DNA of 64,000 nt from Ampullaceana balthica. Lineage: Eukaryota; Mollusca; Gastropoda; Lymnaeidae. Shown here one piece after another: positions 54,339-64,000 of the stretch; the stretch's first letter is position 1, and every line of letters begins with the position of its first letter. The stretch spans positions 248,001-312,000 of the forward strand of contig CALYLW010000210.1 in assembly GCA_944989445.1 (NCBI GenBank), read 5' to 3'. The notes under the pieces were generated by a model. That model saw only the letters and a list, made by a program, of their open reading frames with translations, had not been told where the DNA came from and did no database searches. Both the position numbers and the translations under genes were made by a program.

Positions 54339-56212
54339 CAGTGGCTCTCAACCTGTTGTCCGCTGACCACTAGTGGTCCGCGTAAACGTGTCAGGTGGTC
54401 CGCGAGGAAAGATTGAAAATTTTATTGTTTAAACGAAGACCACCAAAAGTTATAAATGTTACATTTTGAATATATATTAATTAATTTTAATCACCCGATG
54501 GCGAGAGCATAGCGCCGAAAACAAAATGTTTTGAGGCTATGTTTACTTTTAGCCACACGTCACACTAGATGCTAAAATAATATAGTAATAGTTGTTATGT
54601 TAACAATATTTGTTTGAAAACGATAAGTGAATAAGATATTACAATTATTAAATGAATAAATTGATTGAATACATGGGTAAATTTCTAATAAAGAACACAA
54701 CAAAACATAAGAAGTAAGAAAAAAATGATTATTCCTCACACTCATACTCAGAATCTGTGCTTGAATAAATTGCAGTTCCAGAGAGGGAAAAAAGACGATT
54801 TGCCAAACGACGTTATGATGATGAGTTTTAGCGCTTGGAGTTTATATATTTCATACAAATGGATGGCCCACCAAAACCACAGTGTGTAAAATGCTCGCAA
54901 ATTCTTGCAAAGGATGCGATAAAACCTGTAAAACTCAGAAAAAGTCTAAAAACTAATTATAATGTTTGCTCAGAGTAACCATTGGTGTATTTTCTGCGAA
55001 AAAACATTCACTTGCTGTTCAGAAGTTCTGCATACGACAAGCAACCAAAGACAATGAATAGGCTTTAAGATAATCATTTTAGGCTATACCAGTTGCACAG
55101 GTAAAAAACAATAGTTTTCCAGGGAGGGGGTTAACAGACTGTTTGAATTATATGATGCTGTGAGGGAGTATCTTGGAGAAAAGAATATAAAAGCTAGTTA
55201 ATAATTTATGTGTTGCTGTTCTGGCTTACTTGGCTAACATTTTTGAAAAAATTAATAAACTTAACTCATCTGCAAGGAGCGCAGACAGCTTTAATTACTC
55301 ACGGTGGCAAAGTGTCTTCTTTTACGACAAAGCTTCATCTCTGAGAACAATATTATTTCAGGGGAGCTTTCACATGTTTAATCAATTGTGCGAATTCAAC
55401 GAAAAACCAGAAAATGCTGAAATCAATAAACTGTGGATAAATTTGATTTCTGACTATATTCAATCACTGCAGGATCAATTTAACTTCTACTATTTTGGAT
55501 TTGAAGGGTCAGAATTTTTCGTGAATTTCCAGTCCGTTTCTTGCACACATTGACTTATTAAATATACTACCATCGAAATTAAACCAATTCACAGAACTAA
55601 CCAGCGATACTGCTTTAAATATGTTGCACCAGACAGTGAGCTTGATGAAATATTTTAGTATTCAAACTGTTTCAGAAAGCTTACAAAAATACGTGTACTC
55701 TTTTGCAACATCATATCTTTGTGAATGTGGATTTTCTGCATTGTTTCCAATCAAGGAAAAAAAATCGTTCTTGGCTTGAAGTTGAAGATGAACTTCGAAG
55801 GAGTCTTTCAAATATTACACCTGGTTTGAATGCACCGTGCTCAAATACAAAGCTCGAACTAAATGAGCTTACATAGCAGTCGTGCTAATACTAACTACTG
55901 TTTATGACTTAAAGTTTTTTTTTAAAATTAAGCAGTAAGAATTGAATAACTCTATAACTATAAGACTAGATAGTATAAGTTAAATTTGTTCATTACAAAA
56001 GAAAACCATTGCAGGCTGTTTCCATTCTATAGTTTTGTGAAGGACGCAAATCGTAGCTTATTAGTATAGTTTACTTAATAACCTAACATGTATAATAATA
56101 ACTAGTTAAATACAAGTATAATGGCATATAAAATTCCAGCATGGCAGTAGCACAATTTTAAGTAGTGGTCCGTGGCTAACAAACACATTTTTCAAGTGGT
56201 CCTGAAGGTTGA
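54339..56212 (+). mobile_element. hAT element with decayed BED-type transposase
   Basis: Left end CAGTGGCTCTCAACCTG followed by GGTCCGC repeats. The right region ends in GGTCCGTGGC...GGTCCTGAAGGTTGA, which is the left end inverted but missing its last bases. The body holds BED and C-terminal hAT sequences. No TSD, as the right tip is lost. About 1.87 kb. Confidence 0.78.
54784..55865 (+). pseudogene. hAT transposase (ZBED5/SCAND3-like) relic
   Basis: The N-terminal part reads KRRFAKRRYDDEF, stop, then PPKPQCVKCSQILAKDAIK. This is a BED finger with CxxC but without the two His. A central 107-codon open stretch (55230-55553) includes SADSFNYSRWQSVFFYDKAS. The C-terminus reads FATSYLCECGFSALFPIKEK, then in another frame VEDELRRSLSNITPG, the typical hAT dimerisation end. 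Several stops and shifts; inactive. Proteins of this family cut and paste DNA with 8-bp duplications. Confidence 0.82.
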
Positions 56213-56329
56213 ATTACATGATGTAATGGTTTTCTTTTGTAATTAACATATGTAACTTTTACTAGTCTTATACGTATAGCCTTATTCAATTCGTATAGGC
56301 CTTGACGTAATATGGCGATAATCAACATA

Positions 56330-56590
56330 CATAATTCCCGTAATGGGTGTAATGGTTCTTGGATGTAATGCTGATTTGTTCAATAGTGCGCACCAAAAAT
56401 TACTGCACCAAATATAACTCTGTTCGAACGTTCCGCATAAAATTGTTCAATATGATAATAAATGAATCAAATAAAAATAAATTAAAGTTCTGTATTACGT
56501 TATTTTGTTAATCTGATGTGTATTTATTTTGAAAACTTTCGTTATTTTTGACGGGTGATACGCTAGTAAATAAAATCATAGTCCAAGTCA
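56330..56590 (+). repeat. Dispersed module (partner in 47440-48230)
   Basis: Shares AATTCCCGT, CTGCACCAAATATAAC, TCCGCATAAAATTGTTCAAT and TTTTTGACGGGTGATACG with 47880-48215. No gene. Confidence 0.7.
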
Positions 56591-56644
56591 CTGGCTCACT
56601 GGATATATGTGGAACGCTGAGGAACGATGTACAACAGTCTATAG

Positions 56645-57105
56645 CAGTTTAAAAAATCGTGTGGTGATTAGCACTGTAAAATAATATTATATGACGTCAT
56701 TGTTTGATCTTATATTTTAAAATACAAGGTGTGCATCGTTGCGCAAAATGATTATAAATTAAAGACGCGCTGTAAAAAAGATATATATGACGTCATTGTT
56801 TTAGCTCATCTTTTAATTTTGGAAAAGGGAACAATGTAAAAAGAGGATTTGATGATGATTAATTATAAAATACTTTGTGTACATTCCAGGAAGTTTAATA
56901 TTTCGTATTTATCAAACAAGGATAAGTTACTTGGGCTTTTGATAAAAAAACAAAGTGGGGTGCCGTAGTCGCCCTACAACCACTATTATAAAATACTTTG
57001 TGTACATTTCAGAAAGTTTAATATTTCGTATTTATCAAACAATGACAAGTTAGTTGGACTTTTAAAAAAAGTGGGCGCCGTAGGCGCAACGGTGCCCCAG
57101 CACAA
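56645..57105 (+). repeat. GGCGCC-end dispersed repeat, plus copies in tandem
   Basis: Two partial copies end at 56984 (GGGGTGCCGTAGTCGCCC) and 57105 (GGGCGCCGTAGGCGCAACGG). TGACGTCA occurs at 56692 and 56788. Same family as 51255-51511 and 15890-16180. Confidence 0.72.
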
Positions 57106-57164
57106 TCTTGTCTATTAATAGAAGTAATAGGGACAAACAAAAAAACAACATAAAAACCAAGTTT

Positions 57165-57545
57165 TTGACTATAAATACTTTATGTTCGAGACATAACTAA
57201 AAGAATGTTCATTATAATACGCAGCGCAAGATAATCCAAAAAGCCAAAATTTTAGTTTTGTCTCATAAAACATGTTCAATATAATGCGCACCGATCGGGA
57301 ATATATTTTTTAAAATATCGTCAATATAATACGCACCGAATCGCGCAAATGGAAAGTATTAAAAAGGTCTTTCAATATAGTACGCACCGCGACATTCTAT
57401 CTCAAAAATTAACAAGATACATTGAGATAAATAGAGATAATTTAAAAATTCATAATTTAATAACAGTACATGTGATCGATCTTAAAAATGTTGATACATC
57501 ATTTTCATCATCGGCATGAGTCTGCCTGCAAAATTTCAGCTCCCT
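57165..57545 (+). repeat. Dispersed repeat with three ATATARTRCGCACCG motifs
   Basis: The motifs AATATAATGCGCACCGATCG, AATATAATACGCACCGAATC and AATATAGTACGCACCGCGAC follow each other at ~55-70-bp spacing. Reverse-complement match to 49760-50165. Confidence 0.75.
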
Positions 57546-58309
57546 AGCTTACGAGGAAATGGCTTTAAAATTGATCCAAAGTTTTGTTTGGCAAAAAAAT
57601 CAACTAGAAATCTCGAGTTAATATTGAGGATTTTAAAAAAAATAAAAAAATATAAAAAATGTAGAATTTTAAATTAAAAACAAGGGACGGGGTTTGGGGA
57701 GGGGTACGCATCCTTAACATTTTTTAAAGATAGTACTATTTCATTTGAGGAATTTTTAAAAATGATCTATGAAAATTACGCGCGCGTTAGTTACAATTAC
57801 ATACAAAAGCTGTTTTTCGTTCATTGTAAATATGCTCTCCAGTGCCTTAACATCGCAATACGTTAAATCCTGTGTTGTGAATGTGAGCAAATGCAGGATT
57901 TACATAAATGTAATTAAAAAGTTTTTCATGCCCATTCTCGCGGTTGTTAAATGATTTAAAAAATGTACTCTCCCATTCTCGTGATTCTAAAATTTGAAAG
58001 GTAAGTTGAAATATCTAAATTATTTTGATAATGATGCAACAGATTTTATCACCTTAAATTTCAGATAAAATGTAATTTTAATATACCATAGTTTAAATTT
58101 TTAAAATTAAAATACTTTTTTTTTCGCTTTCCCCAAACCCCTTCGTTAGTTGCCTAAAAGTCAGCAAGTTTTAAAAAATGTATTCCCCGTCTCTCTTTTA
58201 GTAGCCCACCTGATAGACGGTTCACCTTAAATTTCATATAAAATGTAGATTTGATGTACCATAAATCTTTTTTAAAAATAAAAAATACAACATTTTTTTC
58301 TCTTTGGTA
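57546..58309. other. No gene seen
   Basis: AT-rich. A short duplicate pattern (CACCTTAAATTTCAKATAAAATGTA) appears at about 58050 and 58225. No gene. Confidence 0.4.
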
Positions 58310-58400
58310 AGTAGCCAAAGTATCAACAAATTTTTAAAAAATCGTTCCCCCCCCCTTCCCTTCCCACTCTTAGTGCACCACCACCTGTTGGATTACTTTT

Positions 58401-58437
58401 GGCCGCCATGTTCGTCATAGCAACAAACATGGCGGCC
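58401..58437. promoter_or_regulatory. Hairpin of two inverted YY1-like sites, copy 2
   Basis: GGCCGCCATGTTCG and inverted GGCCGCCATGTTTG keep the arms seen at 45327-45365, with one mismatch. Confidence 0.45.
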
Positions 58438-59100
58438 GAATAATGCTTTCTAGTGTGGAACGCCAACTCAGCCTTTACCGAAACAATGATTTTATAATGG
58501 CCACCAAATTAGATAACAAAATTATTTTAAATATTTCACTGCACTTACAAATAGAATAACATATGTGAATTTTATTTTTAAAAAAGAACTATTGTTTCTT
58601 AGTAAGATCAGTATTGCATTAAATAAAAGTCATGGCGGGAAGGGAGCTAATCTTACTTATTTTATATATATATATATATATATTATATATATTTTTAGAT
58701 GTGTTACAATTATTTAATTATATTTTCCACCTTTCTTTAATTTTTTTTTCTAAAATGTTTACTAACTTAAAAACTTCAAAAGTGCTAGCTAAATTATATA
58801 TACATGTATTATTTATATACAGATTTTATTTATTAAAATTTAAAACTACTTATTTTAAACGGGCTTAGACATTTATATTTGGATTAAATTCAAAATTTTG
58901 CCTTCTACTGGTTGCTTTGATAAAGTCAATGTCCACTTATCTAATCTCGTTCCTATAACTAGGAATTCGTTAAAAAATTAAATTTTAAGTGAAACGAAAT
59001 ATATATGTCTTGAAAAAACTGAAAATGAATATTGTTTTCAAATTTCCATACCTTCTTTGTAAAAAGAATAATATAAGCCTACTACGAATAATCGTAATAC

Positions 59101-59222
59101 TAACATTACTTCGTATTGTTACGACTGGTCGTAGCAGCAGACGCTTCGATCATTATTTCTTGTTGTTACGACTAGTCGTTACATTAAGGCAGTAAGCTAT
59201 TCCTCCAACTAGTCGTAACACA
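59101..59222. repeat. ACGACTAGTCGT inverted repeats
   Basis: GTTACGACTGGTCGTAGC, GTTACGACTAGTCGTTAC and inverted GTTACGACTAGTTGG within 120 bp. ACGACTAGTCGT is a perfect 12-base palindrome. Possibly the ends of a small MITE. Confidence 0.5.
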
Positions 59223-59257
59223 AGACTATTTATTGGCAATAAAAATATATGACAGTT

Positions 59258-59406
59258 GCACTCATCCATCTAAATTAATCCAATTCATAGAACTAGGCAG
59301 ATGCTGCTTTAAATATAATTTTTTAGTATTCAGAATTGTCTCAGGAAGCTTTAAAAATACTTTCACTTTTTTACAACATCATATCTTTGTGAATGTAGAT
59401 TGGCTA
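59258..59406 (+). pseudogene. hAT transposase C-terminal relic, second copy
   Basis: DNA matches 55565-55745 (CCAATTCATAGAACTA, TTTTAGTATTCA, CAACATCATATCTTTGTGAA), with an internal deletion and no open frame. It covers the FATSYLCE region of the hAT C-terminus. Confidence 0.75.
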
Positions 59407-60375
59407 CTGGAGGGGGGGGGGAGGAGCATATTGATGACGTCGTGATTGATGTTTGATGATAAAAACATCTTTAGTAGAGGAGCGAGTTTATGGAGGATTC
59501 AGTTCTGCTGGTCTAAAAAGTTTTTTTCTTTATTATTTGTAAATTACTGTAAATACATTATCAACAAATCTTAAAACCTTATACTTTAAAAACTAAATAT
59601 AGACGTAGTATCAAATTTCCATTGATAATGCTTTTATTTTATATAAATAGTTTAAAAGATTGATTTGTAAAAATATGAACGGCAAAAATGTTATCTTAAT
59701 TTTAATGTTGACCTATTTGCCCAAACGCAATGGGCATACGTTTGTTAGAATAAATGTTTTATTTATTTAAGATTTATTAGTTAACAAACTAGCGGGGAGA
59801 CAAATTTTTCTCTATCTTGTTATTTAAAAAACATAATTTCTACAAATAAGTCCTTTTGTAAAGCTTTTTTAGTTGTCAAGGGACGTAACTAAACTTTTTT
59901 TCAGTTGTTAGTAATTGTTTTGTAATTCTTTCCCTTAAAGTTAATTTGTCTATAGAAAAGAAAAAAAACACCCTTTTTAACATATATTGGGCTCCTCTTG
60001 TAAAGCTCGGAACAGATTTTGCGCAATTTTTTTTTCTTCTAAACTTGAAGCCATGACTGTTTTAAAAATGGCATCTATGCCAATGATCTTAGCTACGTGC
60101 AGAGTACGTATTATTGAAAACCGTTAGAAAAATGTAAACATTTCATCAGTCAGATCCCATTGATTACCAAAGAGAACAAAGGGGCTGAAAGCAACATACA
60201 ATATCTTTGAATGGGCATGAAACACAACATGAAAAGCGCCTTAAAATCGCAGCTACCTCAGAGATTTATGTAAATATTACATGAAGATTTGCAGAGTAGG
60301 ACAGTGAACTAGCAATCAGACATTGACATCACAAGTAAATTGTTGCTTTTGATAAAAACGTAGTCAAGTCCCTTG

Positions 60376-61234
60376 TTTAACAAAAATAATCAAGTTAGTT
60401 TGAGAATGCAGCTTGACCATTTAGTTAGGCTAAGTAAGTGGTTCGACATGTTAGTTTTGCTGCTAGTTTAGCGCCGGGTTGTTTTGTTAGGTAGTTTTTC
60501 GTCAATTTATTTTGACCAAGTAGTTTAACCGGTAGTTTAGCTAGCTATAACATCGTGTATATAATTCCAAAATCCTTCTTGACAATTACCATGATTTTTA
60601 ACATGAGAATCCCTGTGTAATAAGAGACCCTCAGATAATCACTATGATGACCGCCACGGTAACCACCTTGAGACACACTAAAACTTTAGATCAAAGTCAA
60701 AGCGTGGCATAGATTCATCAGATTACCTTGCGACTATTTATCATCCCGGTTGGAGATAATTAACTCGTCCGGGAACTTCCATTTATCCACATCAATGCAG
60801 GTCCTTATCAAAGGGAGCTTATGTAGTTTCATCTTGCGGTGGAGAACTCTGTAAATGTACCGGAGACTAATCACGGCATGGCCTCCACACACTTATATTT
60901 ATTCTAGGCACAGGTATTGTGAAGGTAATGACGAGAATCATTCCTTTAATTTATTTGTCGAGAACCTAGGAGAGAGGCAACAGGTTCTTTCTTTTAAAGC
61001 ATAGTAAAGATAGAAATATATTTAAAACATTTTTTTTTACAAAAGAACATTTTCTAATTCTTAAAAACAATTACTTAAATGTTTAAACTGTACAAAAGAC
61101 TGTTTAATATTTAAACAAATATATATAAACTAATTAATTTTAGTATTGCAGTCACTAGTTAAACACCAATTTTAATTGTGTAGGTTGATTAAATAAATAA
61201 ATATAATTACTACAAGTGAATATTTCTCCTTTAA
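60376..61234. other. No gene seen; not part of the duplications
   Basis: The most GC-balanced unique stretch in this half, but without a recognisable domain or RNA. A loose TAGTTTAG-type repetition runs through about 60415-60550. Confidence 0.45.
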
Positions 61235-63165
61235 TTTTAGCGAATTAAAGCATCTTCACTTTAATGGTATGTTAGTAACGATTGTGCAAATGAATGTTCC
61301 AACGCAAGAAATATTGACAATACACATAAATCTCTATGAATGTTGGAAAAACATTGTTTTGCCTAGTTGACCAATTGATTTAAAAGAAAAAAATAACGGA
61401 GACATTAAAATTAAGGCATGTTATTAATATTTAAAATATGATTAACTACTAAGCGAACATAAATTGATTAATTCAAAATACAGTTACTAAAATAATTTTT
61501 AAAAATCTTACGAAAATAAATTCAGTAATATATTGAAAGTAACTTATTCCCCTTGATTCTATTAAAACTACATGACCAAATATAAAAACATGAGATTTAA
61601 AGCAACAAGTTCGAAATAATAAATTGTACTTTACAAACTAGGTAAGGTAAAAAGTAATAATTCTATTTTTTCAAACAATCTAAATTTAGAATTTCTTAAA
61701 GATAAAGAAAAACAAAATGGACTTACTGACTTACTTTTATTTTTAAAATGTGATTCCTTCCATCTCAATATTGGTAAATGACGTCATTAGTTTTTTTGTT
61801 CTCACGCATTTGATAAGTAATTATAATTATTTTCAAGAAATGTGTAATTGAAAATAAAATATAATCAATGAAGCCTATGATACATTGGCATAGCGTCATT
61901 GTCAACGGTACAAAAAAATTAGTACATAATGTTTTAATATTATGCGTAATAACAATAACCGTAATTAATAATAGCAATAGTAATATTGCTTTTAGAAGTT
62001 AAGATCAAGAAGATAGTTACAGTAAGGACATACATACAGCACACAGAATAGGGCTTCTGTGTGATTGTTAGTATCTGTGTTTTGGATCTATTTATAATTG
62101 TTCTTTCTACCTAAATTATTTGAATTATGAATTACTGTTTCGGACAAGCTACTTTTCTTATAGCATAAGATATCGGATTGCTTATGTTTTTGCAGTAAAT
62201 CAAGTGACGCACAAACAAGGACACATTAATCATAGTGTATTGCATAGGCTTGACGATTATGGACCGTTCATAAATGATAGCTATAATTTGTCGAGAACCA
62301 AGGGGAGGCAAAAGGCTCTTTCTTTTTTTCAACATAACTCAGCTCAAAACGTTAAATGAATTACCGGGCTTATACGCAGTTGCTGCCCTTATTACCATGC
62401 AAAATCTTTACAATTACAGGAACATATCAAATCTTGACCTAAACTAAAAATGTTTCTCCCAAAATTCGAACACTAATGTTGAGTGGCATCAAAATAATGG
62501 TGTCTGTGTTTCCAAAAAGCTCTTGGAAACTTTATTTTATTCGGATAAAGACCACGAAGTAGAGTCCCTTCTAAACCTTTTGTACAACATATTGCAGCAA
62601 ATTATTTTAAATTTTGAATAGAAAGTGACGGTCAACAGCAATGATCAATTTGAAAATGGCATGGCAAATAATATACCAGTGACGTTTGGGCCGGATATAA
62701 TATAGTTTTTTATGGGGCCCTAAGTTATTTGAGATATGGGGGCACTTTAGAAGTCCAGATATTCTTTTTCAGTGCCAAATATGACTTTAAAAAATTCCGG
62801 GGGCCCTAAGTTATAGCTTGTTTACCAAATAGGTAAATTGACCACTGAGTGACAACTATGATCATCAAAAAAATTTTGGGTTAGATAAATATAACAATTG
62901 AAATATGATATTTTTTGTCTTTTGTTATTTTAAAAAAAAACTTTATATTAACTTCACCGTCTTGTCCTTAACAATGCATTCTATTTAAATTTCAAATCCG
63001 TCGAATGTACTGTAATTAAATAATGAATTTTAAAATTATCTCTAAGGATCTCTATGTAGCATGGAAATGTTTATGCTTGTCTATCACGCAGTGCGTATTA
63101 TTTATATCTTTAGTTGTGTCTCATGTGTGATACGATAAAATAGTCAAGAAATTAAAAAAATTAAG
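61235..63165 (+). repeat. Duplication block D, copy 2
   Basis: Partner of 48231-50665 without the MITE. It shares the SINE-free context GTCGAGAACCAAGG and the GGGGCCCTAAG block. No gene. Confidence 0.8.
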
Positions 63166-63848
63166 AAATATAGAAGCCGTTTCATAAATGTAGCAGAGTG
63201 GTGGCTATATTATTAGTCTGAATAAGACTGACTGAACAGCTAATAAATCAACTAACTAACTGCAGGTAAGTTGAGGACTATAGTCTTGAATAGTGTTTAT
63301 TTGAATAAATTCTAAGGTTGACACAGGAAACACAGTGTAAAATTGTATTACAACCTATGCTCTACTACTGTCTCTAGCACTGTCCTAAGTCTGTCCAAAC
63401 CAGGCGCTGGGTGACTATCTCTGAATCTCACTCTCCAACTCTGTCTCGTCTCCTACCGTTCTCTCATTATATTGCTCACCAAAGGTATGTGGCTGACACT
63501 CGAGAATGCCCCCTTGGTGCGAGCAATAAAATTGTCGGTCTCTCATCCCCTCATCTATGTCCACCGATTAGCAACTAAGGTTTCCCCCGTCCTTAGTCTC
63601 GTCCAATGGCAATTTTCACTTCCTGTTTGTAACACACGTGCTATTGTTCTACACCCCTACCTTACGGGGCTGGGGTGGGGCGAGGCCGGAACCTGTTCGT
63701 TTCCGAGTCCGATATATTGTCCTACCTCCCGGGCCCTGTCATCCTTTTGTCTGAGTGCATGGGGGGGAGCAGTGGCGGGGCGCCCCATGTATTTTATGGG
63801 GGCACACGACCACATAAATAAAGCATTTAAAGCAAAAACGTTGTTCTT
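63166..63848. other. No gene seen; possible retroelement terminal region
   Basis: GCAGAGTGGTGGCTATATTATTA (start near 63190) recalls GTCCGAGTGGTGGCTAAGTT at 28311, and both are followed by pyrimidine-rich sequence. A long open frame at 63472-63867 shows no domain. The identity of the element is unknown. Confidence 0.35.
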
Positions 63849-64000
63849 TTTAAATCCCTTATATTAGCTTCACCGCCGTCTCTCTCTGTCTCTCTGTCTC
63901 TCTGTCGTTCTGTCGTCATCTCTCTCTCTCTGTCTCTCTGTCTCTCGCGGGCGGAAAAACAAAAGTCAAAAATGACCCACTTCCCGTGATCCGATCGAGC
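63849..64000 (-). repeat. Dispersed repeat, inverted partner of 28810-28960
   Basis: TTTAAATCCCTTATATTA at the left and AAAATGACCCACTTCCCGTG at the right are the reverse complement of the 28810-28960 family, with a CTCTGT-rich run between them. It continues past the window end. Confidence 0.75.

Larger units (their letters stand above)
58310..60375 (+). repeat. Duplication block B, copy 2
   Basis: Partner of 45235-46425, interrupted at 59040-59886 by sequence that includes a hAT relic and ACGACTAGTCGT palindromes. No gene. Confidence 0.85.

Noticed and set aside
63472..63867. 131-codon ORF near the right end
   Set aside because: No domain, low-complexity content and no partner in duplicated regions; left as unexplained sequence.

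Overview
The window looks like nuclear DNA from an invertebrate animal, most likely a mollusc and perhaps a gastropod (inference from repeat style, not proven). It is AT-rich, has animal-type splice signals and Kozak contexts, and is dominated by decayed transposable elements and tandem repeats. I see no bacterial, plastid or viral gene set, no rRNA and no CRISPR array. Only a few loci look like host or recently active genes. The best is a MADF-BESS transcription-factor-like gene at 37946-39517, seen as two exons with a clean phase-1 intron. Two intact short ORFs (776-1372 and 14537-15049) carry CENP-B/Tigger-type DNA-binding domains without a DDE nuclease.

Layout. 1-4700: CENP-B-type ORF between two ~275-bp direct repeats; a Mutator-like element with 9-bp target-site duplication (TSD), a decayed FLYWCH exon and a nested hAT MITE; a third, broken CENP-B-type helix-turn-helix; a fold-back repeat. 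4700-15060: tRNA-headed SINEs, two hammerhead-like retroelement fragments, and the second CENP-B-type ORF just behind a SINE. 15890-19290: a GGCGCC repeat and a 5'-truncated LINE with broken reverse transcriptase. 19640-26730: inverted copies of a MITE, two highly regular minisatellites, LINE pieces. 27528-30629: two non-autonomous Helitrons carrying a tRNA-Val-like block. 31100-36360: a run of unrelated minisatellites with LINE 3' ends and a hAT MITE. 37560-40170: LINE tail, then the MADF-BESS gene. 40450-64000: a mosaic of duplicated modules into which hAT elements, SINEs and tandem repeats were inserted after duplication; several duplicates act as approximate empty sites.

How the parts relate. 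The tRNA-headed SINEs share their 3' end (a small hairpin plus a GATAA-type tail) with a LINE family present in six 3' fragments, so this looks like a SINE mobilised by its LINE partner. Pogo/Tigger-related material recurs (three HTH loci and one terminal repeat). hAT relics belong to at least two BED-finger types and have 8-bp TSDs in four places. No operon-like or pathway grouping exists. Boundaries of repeats were read by eye and are approximate unless a TSD is stated.
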